NCBI RefSeq assembly: GCF_017526105.1
Contig: NZ_CP071839.1
Location: forward strand, 1,980,501 to 2,044,500
Source: Streptomyces cyanogenus
GTDB lineage: Bacteria > Actinomycetota > Actinomycetes > Streptomycetales > Streptomycetaceae
Direction: 5' to 3'
DNA: 64,000 bases
A program made the translations under genes and the position numbers. Shown here one piece after another: positions 44,908-53,946 of this stretch. The notes under the pieces were generated by a model. That model saw only the letters and a program-made list of their open reading frames with translations. It did not search any database and had not been told where the DNA came from. The first letter of the stretch is position 1. Each line of letters starts with the position of its first letter.

Positions 44908-45337
44908 GCATCACCGCTTCGAGGAGTGATCGGTCGGGGACGGCCTGGCGGACGATGGGGGCGCGCGTGTGCACCAGTTCGGCCGTGATCAGCTCGGTGA
45001 GCAGGACGGTCATCGCGCTGAACGGAAGCCTGAGGTAGGCCGAGAGCTCCGCCACGGACAGCGGGGCGTGGCAGAGACGGAGCACTGCCGTCTGCTCCGG
45101 GGTGGCGGAGACCGGGGGCGCGGCACGCGCCACGATCAGCGTCACCAGATCGAGATCGGTGCGGCCGCCGTCGCCGGACCCGGCGACGGAGTACAGCCGT
45201 TCCGGGTTCTCACGCGGACCCTGGCCGTCCGCCGCCTCCGGCGGCGCAGGCTGCGGTGGCTGCGACGGCCGGGGAGCCGGCTGCGGCTCGGGGGTCAGGG
45301 GCTGCGGCCGGCGCCGCGTGCGTCGTGGAGGGGTCAT
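44888..45337 (-). CDS. rarC: Conservon DUF742 protein
   Basis: 149 aa. The N-terminal about 45 residues are Pro/Arg-rich; the DUF742 winged-helix-like domain starts at RLYSVAGSGDGGRTDLDLVTLIV and includes LCHAPLSVAELSAYLRLPFSAMTVLLTELI. It is a partner of the conservon GTPase. ATG 45337 overlaps the rarB stop by 4 nt (ATGA). Confidence 0.92.
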   Translation of the reverse strand: MTPPRRTRRRPQPLTPEPQPAPRPSQPPQPAPPEAADGQGPRENPERLYSVAGSGDGGRTDLDLVTLIVARAAPPVSATPEQTAVLRLCHAPLSVAELSAYLRLPFSAMTVLLTELITAELVHTRAPIVRQAVPDRSLLEAVMHGLQRL

Positions 45338-45738
45338 ACGGTCTGCCCGTTCCGCCGGGGCGGACTGGTGAGGTGGGCCCCGATCCGGACGACGAGGTCG
45401 CGCATCATGCCGCTCATCCGCCCCGGTTCGCAGGTCACGTCGGAGAGCACCGCGAGGTAGGCGCCGGGGCCGGCGTTCATGAGGTAGAAGTAGCCGCCGT
45501 CGATCTCGAAGACGACGGTCTTCATGTCGCCGGCTTCGGGCATCTCCTGGATGATGGCGCCGGCCAGGCTCTGCACGCCCGCGCAGGCGGCGGCCACCCG
45601 GTCGGCGGCGTCGGGGTCGCCGCCGTAGCGGGCGATGCGCAGTCCGTCGGCGGAGAGGACCACGATCATCTCGATGCCCGGCACGCCGTCGTTCAGCTGC
45701 TTGAGCATCCAGTCCAGGTTGCCTCGCTGCTGGATCAC
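45334..45738 (-). CDS. rarB: Conservon roadblock/LC7 protein
   Basis: 134 aa from GTG 45738, whose GTGA overlaps the rarA stop by 4 nt. Roadblock/LC7 fold: LDWMLKQLNDGVPGIEMIVVLSADGLRIA, QSLAGAIIQEM and MKTVVFEIDGGYFYLMNAG. It probably regulates nucleotide exchange or hydrolysis of RarD and bridges it to RarA. Confidence 0.93.
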   Translation of the reverse strand: MIQQRGNLDWMLKQLNDGVPGIEMIVVLSADGLRIARYGGDPDAADRVAAACAGVQSLAGAIIQEMPEAGDMKTVVFEIDGGYFYLMNAGPGAYLAVLSDVTCEPGRMSGMMRDLVVRIGAHLTSPPRRNGQTV

Positions 45739-47417
45739 TTGAGGTCCCCCTCGTCGTCGGCCTCGGTGACGTCCTCGGTGGCGCCTTCCGCGTAGTCGGC
45801 CGAATCGTTGAGCAGATGCAGGTACTTGGTCGGGTGGAGCGTGAAGTCGGTCAGTTCGTGGGTGGGAGTGTCCGGCGGCATGCCCTCGCGCAGGCCGTTC
45901 CAGAAGTCCTCCATCCACATGCCCGGGGGCCGCTCCATGAGCTTCTTGCGCTCGGGGTCCATCTCGGGCTCGGGCTCCGGCTTCCGCTGCGACCAGATGG
46001 TCGGCCGGCCCTCGCGCTCGGCGCGTTCGATGGCGGCCTTCTCGGCGTACCGCTGGCTGAGCGGGGTCCGCACCCGGCTGCGGCGCTGCGGCAGGCCGCC
46101 CGCGGTCCACTCGGTGACCTCGGGGACGTCGTCCTCCAGGGAGACCCCGGCGGGGATCTTGGGGCTGGTGGGGCGGCGCTTCTTGGGCGGGCGCTTGGGG
46201 CCCTCGACGGCGTCCGCCGTCGGGATGCGGATGGAGGCGGCGCCGATGCCGTGGGCCTGCGCGGCGCCGACGCCGGGCTCGGTGGTCGTCATGACGCGCG
46301 GTACGACGAGGATGGCGCGCACCCCGCCGTAGGCGGAGGAGCGCAGCGAGACCTCCATGTCGAACCGCTTGCAGAGGCGGCCGACGACGGCGAGGCCGAG
46401 GCGCGGGTTCTCACCGAGGTTGTGCGCGTCCTCGCCGTTCTTGGCGTCCTCGATCATCTGCTCGATGCGGGCGCGGGCCTCCTCGCTCAGGCTGACCCCG
46501 CAGTCCTCGATCTCGATGACCACGCCCGCCTGCACCTCGACGGCGGTGACGTGCACCTTGGTGGAGGGTGGCGAGTAACGGGTGGCGTTGTCGAGGAGTT
46601 CGGCGGCGGCGTGGATGACCGGCTCGACCGACGTGCCCTTGATGTTGATGTTGACGATGGAGGCGAGGTTGATGCGGCGGTACTCCAGGATGCGGGACAT
46701 CGCGCCGCGCAGCACGCTGTAGAGGGAGACCGGCTTGGGCCACTGGCGGCCTGGCCGGCCGCCGCCGAGGACGGAGATGGTGTCGGCGAGCCGGCCGATC
46801 AGCGAGGTGCCGTGGTCGATGCGCAGCAGGTCGTCGAAGACCTCGGGGTTGCGGCCGTGGTCCTCCTCCATCTCGCGGAGTTCGTTGGCCTGTTGGTGGA
46901 CGATGGCCTGGACGCGGCGGGCCACGCTCACGAAGGAGCGCTCCGTGGCGTCGCGCATCGAGATCTCCTGGTCGGCGCCGCGCAGCGCCATGCGGATCAG
47001 CTCGCGGTAGCCGTCCGGCAGGGAACGCAGGTAGGGGTCCGCGTCGAAGACGTCGCGTACGACGTTGCGCAGTACCTGGCCGCGGCGCAGCCGGTAGAAG
47101 CCGTTGGGCAGGACCTCGGTGGCGAAGCGCTCCATCAGCTCGTTGTGGGCGGCGATCCGCTGCTCCAGCTGCGCCGTGTGACGGGCGTGTTCGGCCTGTA
47201 CTTCGCGGAGCCGACGGCCGCGGCGGGCGGCCTCCCCGGCCGTGCCGAGGACCAGCAGCACGGCCAGCGCTCCGCACACACCGACGGCGAGCCGGGCCGA
47301 GGGCTGTACCAGGGCGACGGCGGTGCCGGCCGCCGCGGCCATCACTATGGCCGGTGGCAGGAGTACCCGCGCATAGGGGCGTTCGCGGCGGCCGGGAGGC
47401 TTCTGAACACTCACCAT
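45735..47417 (-). CDS. rarA: Conservon membrane histidine kinase-like sensor
   Basis: 560 aa from ATG 47417 (MVSVQKPPGRRERPYAR), with AGAAGG 7 nt upstream; 37 earlier in-frame codons are not supported. Two transmembrane helices at about residues 15-55 flank a very short outer loop. A long coiled coil, a nitrate-sensor-like helical part (DHGTSLIGRLADTISVL) and an ATPase domain (AAELLDNATRYSPPSTKV, IEDCGVSLSEEA, NPRLGLAVVGRL) follow. A 130-residue charged, Pro-rich C-terminal tail follows. First gene of the rar operon. Confidence 0.93.
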   Translation of the reverse strand: MVSVQKPPGRRERPYARVLLPPAIVMAAAAGTAVALVQPSARLAVGVCGALAVLLVLGTAGEAARRGRRLREVQAEHARHTAQLEQRIAAHNELMERFATEVLPNGFYRLRRGQVLRNVVRDVFDADPYLRSLPDGYRELIRMALRGADQEISMRDATERSFVSVARRVQAIVHQQANELREMEEDHGRNPEVFDDLLRIDHGTSLIGRLADTISVLGGGRPGRQWPKPVSLYSVLRGAMSRILEYRRINLASIVNINIKGTSVEPVIHAAAELLDNATRYSPPSTKVHVTAVEVQAGVVIEIEDCGVSLSEEARARIEQMIEDAKNGEDAHNLGENPRLGLAVVGRLCKRFDMEVSLRSSAYGGVRAILVVPRVMTTTEPGVGAAQAHGIGAASIRIPTADAVEGPKRPPKKRRPTSPKIPAGVSLEDDVPEVTEWTAGGLPQRRSRVRTPLSQRYAEKAAIERAEREGRPTIWSQRKPEPEPEMDPERKKLMERPPGMWMEDFWNGLREGMPPDTPTHELTDFTLHPTKYLHLLNDSADYAEGATEDVTEADDEGDLK

Positions 47418-47706
47418 GGATGCCTTCTGAGACGAATCGGCTGGGTGTCGGGGACGCTTGCGGGGGGAAGGTACATGAAGCATCGGGACGTACGGCACGT
47501 TTGGGAACAGACGCACGAATTGCCTCAACTCGGTGCGCCGCGGGCGAGCTTAGTCCGACCGGATCATCGCCGTGTCATATTCGGCAAGCACCTGAAATCA
47601 CCCCTGCAAGAGGAGTAGCCTCAACTCGTTTTACACACAGGGCTTTTGTTCGAACACCAGGCGTAACGACCAACAGGTGTACGAATCCCACTCACCGTGA
47701 AGAATG
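47418..47706 (-). other. Upstream region of the rar operon
   Basis: With the adjoining terminator this makes 351 nt without a gene between rarA and helY. It is AT-richer at 47590-47690 and contains the palindrome TGTTCGAACA near 47648, a candidate operator. No promoter hexamers are convincing. Confidence 0.35.
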
Positions 47707-47750
47707 AAACGGCGACCGGGACCGCACCTCAGCGGTCCCGGTCGCCGTTT
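47707..47750 (-). terminator. Strong intrinsic terminator after helY
   Basis: A perfect 19-bp stem (47707-47725 with 47732-47750; arm AAACGGCGACCGGGACCGC) has a 6-nt loop and starts 18 nt after the helicase stop. AAA on one side and TTT on the other let it work in both directions. Confidence 0.9.
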
Positions 47751-47768
47751 CCAGGGGCGACGGACAGG

Positions 47769-50576
47769 TCAGCCGACGGACGAGTAGGCGACCACACCCC
47801 GCAGCAACTGGTCGACGGCCTTGCGCGCAGCCTTCCCCACGGTCGAGCCCTCCGCATGGGCCGCAGCGGAGATCTGCCCGAGCACGTCGATGACCTGCTT
47901 GCACCACCGCACGAAGTCTCCGGCCGGCATCTCGGCCTCCCGCAGCACCTCGTCGAGCCCCTTGCCGGACGCCCACATGTACGCGGCCCAGGCGAAGCCG
48001 AGATCCGGCTCCCGCTGCCCGACGCCCTCGGTCTGGCTGATCCGGAACTCCTCCTCCAAGGCGTCGAGCCGGCCCCAGATCCGGACCATCTCGTCGAGGG
48101 CGGCCTTGGCCTTCCCGGAGGGCAGCTTCGGCGCCATGGCGTCGTCGCCGACCCGCGCCTCGTACACCAACGCGGAGACGCACGCGGCCAGTTCGGCCGG
48201 GCCGAGCCCTTCCCAGACCCGCTCCCGCAGGCACTCGCTGGCCAGCAGGTCCAGCTCGCCGTACAGCCGCGCGAGCCGCTTGCCGTGTTCGGTGACCTCG
48301 TCGCCGCGCAGGTAGTCCAGCTCGGTCAGCAGGGCCACGATCCGGTCGAAGGTCCGCGCGATGGTGTTGGTACGGCCCTCGATGCGCCGCTCCAGCTGCG
48401 AGGTGTCGCGCAGCAGCCGGTGGTAGCGCTCGGCCCAGCGGGCGTGGTCCTCGCGGTCGTTGCACCCATGGCACGGGTGCGCGCGGATCGCCGTCCGCAG
48501 CCGCGCGATCTCGCGGTCGTCGGCGGCCTGGGAGCGCTTCTTGCGCGCCCGCTCCGGCGGGATGTGCCCGGCCTTGGAGCGCAGCGCGGAGGCGAGGTCC
48601 CGGCGGGACTGCGGCGAGCGCGGGTTGAAGGTCTTCGGGATCCGCATCCGGTCCAGCGGCTCCACCGGCACCGGGAAGTCCATCGACGCCAGTCGCTTGA
48701 CCTGCCGTTCGGCGGTCAGCACCAGCGGGCGCGGCCCGTCGTGGTGGTCGAAGCCCCGGTGCCCGTTGGAACGGCCCGCGGGCAGGCCCGGGTCCAGTAC
48801 CAGGGCGAGGCCCGCGTACTTGCCCGTGGGCACATGGATGACGTCGCCGGGCTTCAGCTTCTCCAGGGCGACGGCGGCCTCGGCCCGGCGCTGGTCGGCG
48901 CCCTGCCGGGCCAGCTCGGTCTCCCGGTCCTTCAGCTCCCGGCGCAGCCGCGCGTACTCCTCGAAGTCGCCGAGGTGGCAGGTCATGGAGGCCTTGTAGC
49001 CGGCCAGACCCTCCTCGTTGCGCTGGACCTGGCGGGAGATCCCGACGACCGACTTGTCGGCCTGGAACTGCGCGAAGGAGGTCTCCAGCAGCTCGCGCGA
49101 GCGGTGCCGCCCGAACTGCTCGACCAGGTTGACCGCCATGTTGTACGACGGCTTGAAGCTGGAGCGCAGCGGATACGTACGGGTGCCCGCGAGACCGGCG
49201 AGGTGCTCGGGGCTCATCCCGCGCTGCCAGAGCACCACGGCGTGGCCCTCGACGTCGATGCCGCGGCGGCCGGCCCGGCCGGTCAGCTGGGTGTACTCGC
49301 CGGGCGTGATGTCGGCGTGCTGCTCGCCGTTCCACTTGACGAGCTTCTCCAGTACCACCGAGCGTGCGGGCATGTTGATGCCGAGCGCGAGGGTCTCGGT
49401 GGCGAACACGGCCTTGACCAGGCCGCGTACGAACAGTTCCTCGACGACCTCCTTGAAGGTCGGCAGCATGCCCGCGTGGTGGGCGGCGATGCCGCGCTCG
49501 AGGCCCTCCAGCCACTCGTAGTAGCCGAGGACGTGCAGGTCCTCGGTCGGGATGGAGGCGGTGCGCTCCTCGACCAGGGCGCGGACCTGCTCGCGCGCCT
49601 CCTCGTCGTTGAGCCGCAGGCCCGCGTACAGGCACTGCTGGACGGCGGCCTCGCAGGCGGCACGGCTGAAGATGAAGGTGATGGCCGGGAGCAGGCCCTC
49701 GGAGTCGAGCCGCTCGATGACCTCCGGCCGGCCCGGTGTCCACACGCGCGAGCGCTGTCTGCGCTCGCGCTCCCGGTCGGCCTCGCGCATCGCACGGCCG
49801 CGCCTGCGGTCCTGGTACGACGGCCGGGTGGCCTCCATGCGGGCCAGCCGGACCAGGTCGGGGTTGACGGCCTTCTTGTGGCCCTCGCCCTCCTCGAACA
49901 GGTCGTACATCCGGCGCCCGGCGAGCACGTGCTGGAACAGCGGCACGGGCCGGTGCTCGGAGACGATCACCTCGGTGTCGCCACGGACGGTGTCCAGCCA
50001 GTCACCGAACTCCTCCGCGTTGGACACGGTGGCGGACAGCGAGACCAGGGTCACCGACTCGGGCAGGTGGATGATCACCTCCTCCCAGACGGCGCCGCGG
50101 AAGCGGTCGGAGAGGTAGTGCACCTCGTCCATGACCACGTAGCCGAGGCCGAGGAGGGTCTGCGAGCCGGCGTAGAGCATGTTCCGCAGCACCTCGGTGG
50201 TCATCACGACCACCGGGGCGTCGGAGTTCACGCTGTTGTCGCCGGTGAGCAGGCCGACCTTCGCCGCGCCGTAGCGCCGGCACAGGTCGGCGTACTTCTG
50301 GTTCGACAGCGCCTTGATGGGTGTCGTGTAGAAGCACTTCTTGCCCTGCTGCAGGGCGAGGTGGACGGCGAACTCGCCCACGATCGTCTTGCCCGAGCCG
50401 GTGGGGGCGGCCACCAGTACGCCCTTCCCCGCCTCGAGCGCCTGGCAGGCCTCGATCTGGAAGGGGTCGAGGCCGAAGTCGTACATCTCGCGGAAGGAGG
50501 CGAGGGCGGTGGCCTGCTCGGCTGCCCGCCTGCGGGCTGCCGCGTACCGCTCGGCCGGTGAGAGATCCTCTGTCAT
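47769..50576 (-). CDS. helY: Ski2/Mtr4-like DExH RNA helicase
   Basis: 935 aa from ATG 50576 (MTEDLSPAERYAAARRR). Helicase motifs: APTGSGKT (I), TTPIKALSNQKY (Ia), MDEVHYL (II), SLSATVSN (III), FATETLALGINMPA (V) and QLTGRAGRRGID (VI). A beta-barrel/arch insertion follows and a C-terminal DSHCT-like helical domain begins near HARWAERYHRLL. Mycobacterial HelY has the same position next to tatC. It probably remodels structured RNA. A GATAAT -10 box lies at 50620-50625 on the minus strand, giving a leader of about 36 nt. Confidence 0.94.
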   Translation of the reverse strand: MTEDLSPAERYAAARRRAAEQATALASFREMYDFGLDPFQIEACQALEAGKGVLVAAPTGSGKTIVGEFAVHLALQQGKKCFYTTPIKALSNQKYADLCRRYGAAKVGLLTGDNSVNSDAPVVVMTTEVLRNMLYAGSQTLLGLGYVVMDEVHYLSDRFRGAVWEEVIIHLPESVTLVSLSATVSNAEEFGDWLDTVRGDTEVIVSEHRPVPLFQHVLAGRRMYDLFEEGEGHKKAVNPDLVRLARMEATRPSYQDRRRGRAMREADRERERRQRSRVWTPGRPEVIERLDSEGLLPAITFIFSRAACEAAVQQCLYAGLRLNDEEAREQVRALVEERTASIPTEDLHVLGYYEWLEGLERGIAAHHAGMLPTFKEVVEELFVRGLVKAVFATETLALGINMPARSVVLEKLVKWNGEQHADITPGEYTQLTGRAGRRGIDVEGHAVVLWQRGMSPEHLAGLAGTRTYPLRSSFKPSYNMAVNLVEQFGRHRSRELLETSFAQFQADKSVVGISRQVQRNEEGLAGYKASMTCHLGDFEEYARLRRELKDRETELARQGADQRRAEAAVALEKLKPGDVIHVPTGKYAGLALVLDPGLPAGRSNGHRGFDHHDGPRPLVLTAERQVKRLASMDFPVPVEPLDRMRIPKTFNPRSPQSRRDLASALRSKAGHIPPERARKKRSQAADDREIARLRTAIRAHPCHGCNDREDHARWAERYHRLLRDTSQLERRIEGRTNTIARTFDRIVALLTELDYLRGDEVTEHGKRLARLYGELDLLASECLRERVWEGLGPAELAACVSALVYEARVGDDAMAPKLPSGKAKAALDEMVRIWGRLDALEEEFRISQTEGVGQREPDLGFAWAAYMWASGKGLDEVLREAEMPAGDFVRWCKQVIDVLGQISAAAHAEGSTVGKAARKAVDQLLRGVVAYSSVG

Positions 50577-50699
50577 CGTACTTTCGAGCGTACCGGGCGC
50601 CACTGACAACAGGACGATCATTATCCGGATCGTGGATCCGCCGACGGCCCACCGGGAGCGGACGAGGCGAGAGGGACAGGAACGGGCGGCGGAACGACG

Positions 50700-50730
50700 G
50701 ATGCCCCCGTCCTCGGAAGGCGGGGGCATC
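50700..50730 (-). terminator. Intrinsic terminator of the tatAC operon
   Basis: GATGCCCCCG (50700-50709) and CGGGGGCATC (50721-50730) form a 10-bp stem with an 11-nt loop, beginning 21 nt after the tatC stop. Confidence 0.75.
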
Positions 50731-50751
50731 GCGTGGCGGCCTGGTGGTGGC

Positions 50752-51705
50752 TCAGGTTACGTCGTCGTAGCCGTTGATCCGGTCCGCACTCGCCTGCTCG
50801 GGCAGCGCGTGGGTGGCCGGGACGGGCTCGGTCTCGCCGATGTCCTCGGGCGTGAGGTCCAGCTCGGAGGCCTCGTCGTCGGCGGGGCCCGCGGCGTCGC
50901 GGCGGCGCCTGCGGCGGTCGTTGAGCAGCGAGAAGCAGCACGCGCCGAAGTACAGCACCCAGATCGGTCCGGCGAGCGCCAGCATGGACAGCGGGTCGGT
51001 GCTCGGGGTGGCCACGGCGGCGAAGACCGTGATGCCCAGGATCATGGCCCGCCACCAGCCGATCATCCGCTTGCCGGTCAGCACCCCGGTGAGGTTGAGC
51101 ATGATCAGCAACAGCGGCAGCTCGAAGGACAGACCGAAGACGACCACCATGCGCGTGACCAGCTGGAGCAGGTCGTCGAGCGGCAGCAGGTTGGCGATCC
51201 GGCCGTCCGGGGTGAAGCCGAGCAGCACCTTCGCGGTGGTCGGCAGCACCTTGTACGCGAAGAAGGCACCGGCGAAGAACAGGGGGGCGCCGGTGAAGAC
51301 GAAGGCGTACGCGTACTTCTTCTCGTGCTTGTGCAGTCCCGGTGCCACGAAGGCCCAGAGCTGGTAGAGCCAGATCGGCGACGCGAACACGACACCGGCC
51401 ATCAGCGAGACCTGCAGCGCCAGCGTGAAGGGGGCGAGCAGGCCGTTGATCGTGATCTGGGCACACGGCTGCGTCTTGGCGGTCGAGTGGGCCAGTTCCG
51501 CGAAGCTCTTCCCGCAACCGACCGAGTCGAGGATCGGTTCGGTCAGGAAGTTGATGATGTCGTTGTAGAAGAAGGCGGCGACCACCGTCACCAGGACGAC
51601 GGCCAGCATCGCCTTCGCGAGCCGGTTGCGGAGCTCACGAAGGTGATCCGCAAGGGGCATCCGCCCCTCCGGATCCTTCTCCTTGTTGCGGGCAGACTTG
51701 AGCAA
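50752..51705 (-). CDS. tatC: Twin-arginine translocase subunit TatC
   Basis: 317 aa from TTG 51705 (MLKSARNKEKDPEGR), or 302 aa from ATG 51660 (MPLADHLRELRNRL), which has a perfect GGAGGGG five bases upstream. The second start looks better by ribosome-binding site; the first retains a basic N-terminus common in Streptomyces TatC. Six transmembrane helices, the N-terminal signature LADHLRELRNRL, and FELPLLLIMLN in the fifth-helix region. It binds RR signal peptides; likely clients here include the GHL10 enzyme. Confidence 0.94.
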   Translation of the reverse strand: MLKSARNKEKDPEGRMPLADHLRELRNRLAKAMLAVVLVTVVAAFFYNDIINFLTEPILDSVGCGKSFAELAHSTAKTQPCAQITINGLLAPFTLALQVSLMAGVVFASPIWLYQLWAFVAPGLHKHEKKYAYAFVFTGAPLFFAGAFFAYKVLPTTAKVLLGFTPDGRIANLLPLDDLLQLVTRMVVVFGLSFELPLLLIMLNLTGVLTGKRMIGWWRAMILGITVFAAVATPSTDPLSMLALAGPIWVLYFGACCFSLLNDRRRRRRDAAGPADDEASELDLTPEDIGETEPVPATHALPEQASADRINGYDDVT

Positions 51706-51750
51706 CCCACGTCCTCATCTCGTGCGGCAGGCCGGGGGTCCGGCCCTGCG

Positions 51751-52029
51751 TCAGCGCTGGGTGGTGTCCGTCGGCTCGTTGACCGGCCGCGAGCTGGTCA
51801 CGTCGCCGGGGGCCGCCTGGATCGTGCGCTGGGCCGGAGGCTGCTCGCCCGAGGTGGGCGCCTGTGCGGAGGAGTTGCCCTCTTCCTTCATCGCCTTGGC
51901 CTCGCTCTTGAGGATGCGCGCGGACTTGCCGAGCGAGCGGGCCATGTCCGGAAGCTTCTTCGCGCCGAACAGCAGGATGATGACGACGAGGATGAGAATG
52001 ATCTCGGGAGCTCCGAGCCTTCCGAACAT
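51751..52029 (-). CDS. tatA: Twin-arginine translocase subunit TatA
   Basis: 92 aa from ATG 52029, with GAGAAGG upstream. One N-terminal helix ([26 protein letters not shown]), the FG hinge and an amphipathic helix, then a polar tail rich in Gln, Thr and Pro. It forms the pore with TatC, 45 nt downstream. The pair plus helY and pafBC repeats the mycobacterial order. Confidence 0.95.
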   Translation of the reverse strand: MFGRLGAPEIILILVVIILLFGAKKLPDMARSLGKSARILKSEAKAMKEEGNSSAQAPTSGEQPPAQRTIQAAPGDVTSSRPVNEPTDTTQR

Positions 52030-52287
52030 AAGTCTTTACCTTCTCACCGAGGCGGCTGGGTGGGTGCTGTCCGACCAGTCGGATATGTGTCCGATGGTCG
52101 TGCTGGCAGCGATCGTAACGCTCAGGGGTAAACGAGAGGCAATCCCCGTGCGTACTCCCGGTCCACGGTACGGGCCTCGTTCTCCGCACCACGACCAGCA
52201 GCGTACCTTTCCCGCAGGGCAGCATGACAGGGCGAAGTGACGCAAAGCGCTTGCCCCACCGGCCCCACCGGCACCGCCGGGCGCTGC

Positions 52288-52482
52288 TCAGAGCGTGTCG
52301 ACGGCGCGGGCCGCGCTCACGGCCGCCCGCTCCAGGTCCTCGGCGGCCCGGTTGATACGGCGCGCGGAGTCCGCCACCTGCTCACCGAGGCGCCGCGCCT
52401 CCAGGAACACCCGCACGGCGAGCACCCCGAGGACGGCAAGACCCAGGAAACCCAGCGCTACCGCGAACATCGGCCAGAACAT
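52288..52482 (-). CDS. Small membrane protein with coiled-coil tail
   Basis: 64 aa. One transmembrane helix (residues about 3-26, PMFAVALGFLGLAVLGVLAVRVFL) is followed by a charged helix with heptad-like spacing (RRLGEQVADSARRINRAAEDLERAAVSAARAVDTL). No family recognised. It lies between tatA and the zinc-ribbon gene in the same orientation and seems constant in this neighbourhood. It might be an accessory membrane component, but that is only positional. Confidence 0.7.
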   Translation of the reverse strand: MFWPMFAVALGFLGLAVLGVLAVRVFLEARRLGEQVADSARRINRAAEDLERAAVSAARAVDTL

Positions 52483-52524
52483 GACGTCGAGACTAGACCG
52501 TCCGCCGGCCCGGAACGCGACCGG

Positions 52525-52806
52525 CTACACCGTGGAGTGCAGCCGCAGGGTGCGGACCCCGCCGCCGGTGAGCAGTTCCACGATCCGTTCCCCGGCGGGC
52601 TTGCGGACGGCGGCGCCGCAGCCGGGGCAGGTGAAGGAGTAGAACGTCGTCCGGCTGCTGGCGCCGATGGCCAGGCGCAGCGCGCTCGCGGCGAGTTCGA
52701 AGCGGCCGCGGCAGTCCGGGCAGCCGGCTCTGAACACCACCGGGACCACTTTGCGCATCCCGGCGAACGCGGTCGCCACCGTCATCTCACCCGCACGCTC
52801 GCTCAC
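52525..52806 (-). CDS. Small zinc-ribbon-like protein
   Basis: 93 aa from GTG 52806, with GAAGGAG 9 nt upstream. Two CxxC pairs, C29/C32 (CPDC) and C60/C63 (CPGC), can hold one zinc. The C-terminal part GERIVELLTGGGVRTLRLHSTV is hydrophobic. No named family recognised. It sits between pafC and the small membrane gene, 121 nt after pafC in the direction of transcription. Confidence 0.75.
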   Translation of the reverse strand: MSERAGEMTVATAFAGMRKVVPVVFRAGCPDCRGRFELAASALRLAIGASSRTTFYSFTCPGCGAAVRKPAGERIVELLTGGGVRTLRLHSTV

Positions 52807-52927
52807 AGGCCTCGCTCCTTCTTCTCGTCCGCCGGGCGCGCCGCCGGGAGTGCCGCTCGTGCCGTCTCACGTCCGCGGCGCCGCCGGGGCTGGTCGCGCG
52901 GCTCTCCGCGCCCCCCACGGGCGTGCC

Positions 52928-53932
52928 TCACCGGCCGGAGCTTGCCGACCGCTCCGTGTCGTACGCCGCCAGTGCCTCCGCCGCCGCACTCCGGGCGCTC
53001 TCGGCCAGCTCCGGCGGCGAGACGATCCGGCCGTCGCCGCCGAGCCGCAGCGCGAGCCGGCGCAGGGAGGCCGGATCGGGGGTGCGCAGAGTGATACGCA
53101 GCCCGCCGTCGGGAAGCTCATCGGCGCTGTCGTGCGGGTAGTACTCGGCGACCCAGCGGCCGCCGGGGCCGACCTCGACCACGACCTCCGGGTCCTCGGC
53201 GGCCGGCTGGACCAGGGCCTCGGACAGGTCGCGCAGTTCTATCTCGGGCGGGGCCGCGGGCGCGTCGAGGATCCTGATCTCGGCGACCCGGTCGAGCCGG
53301 AAGGTGCGCCGGGCCTCGGAGCGGCGGCACCAGGCCTCCACGTAGGTGTGGCCGACGCTGACCAGCCGGATGGGGTCGATCTCGCGCTCGGTGACCTCGT
53401 CGCGGGCCGGGGAGTAGTAGCGGATCCACAGCCGGCGGCGCTCGGAGATCGCCCGGTCGACGTCGGCGAAGACACCGCCCTCGGACTCGAAGGTCACCGA
53501 CAGCCGGGAGCTGGCACCGGCCGCCTCGCCCGCCGCGGCCTCCACCTTGGCGGTGGCCCGCAGCAGGGCCTGCCGGTCGCTCTCCCGCAGGCCGGGCAGG
53601 GTCGACACCGCGCGGGCGGCGACCAGCAGGGCGGTGGCCTCGTCGGCGGCGAGCCGGAGCGGTTCGGCCGCCTCCTCGCCGAGGGCGGCCGGGTTGTGCC
53701 ACCAGATGCGCTCGCCGTCGGTGTCGATGTCCAGCAGGTCGCCGCCGCGGAAGCTGGTGCCGCACATGGGCAGCAGATCGAGGTCGGCCACCAGCTCGTC
53801 CTCGGTGATGCCGAAGGCGCGTGCGACATCGGCGATCCGGGCTCCGGGGCGCTCTCTCAGATACGTCACCAGGGAGAGCATCCGCCGGGTCTGGTCGATG
53901 GCGTTGACGGTCCTGGCCGGTTTGACTGCCAC
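52928..53932 (-). CDS. pafC: WYL-domain DNA-damage-response activator subunit (PafC-like)
   Basis: 334 aa from GTG 53932, with GGGGGAG upstream. N-terminal winged HTH (TRRMLSLVTYLRERPGARIADVARAFGITEDELVADLDLLP), WYL domain around RRLWIRYYSPARDE and HTYVEAWCRRSEARRTFRLDRV, then a WCX C-terminal extension. With PafB it forms the RecA-independent activator of DNA-damage genes known in mycobacteria. It lies 14 nt after pafB. Confidence 0.88.
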   Translation of the reverse strand: MAVKPARTVNAIDQTRRMLSLVTYLRERPGARIADVARAFGITEDELVADLDLLPMCGTSFRGGDLLDIDTDGERIWWHNPAALGEEAAEPLRLAADEATALLVAARAVSTLPGLRESDRQALLRATAKVEAAAGEAAGASSRLSVTFESEGGVFADVDRAISERRRLWIRYYSPARDEVTEREIDPIRLVSVGHTYVEAWCRRSEARRTFRLDRVAEIRILDAPAAPPEIELRDLSEALVQPAAEDPEVVVEVGPGGRWVAEYYPHDSADELPDGGLRITLRTPDPASLRRLALRLGGDGRIVSPPELAESARSAAAEALAAYDTERSASSGR

Positions 53933-53946
53933 AGTCCTGCTCCCCC

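Noticed and set aside
47697..50561. 954-codon plus-strand reading
   Set aside because: Antisense to helY; the helicase motifs lie only on the minus strand.
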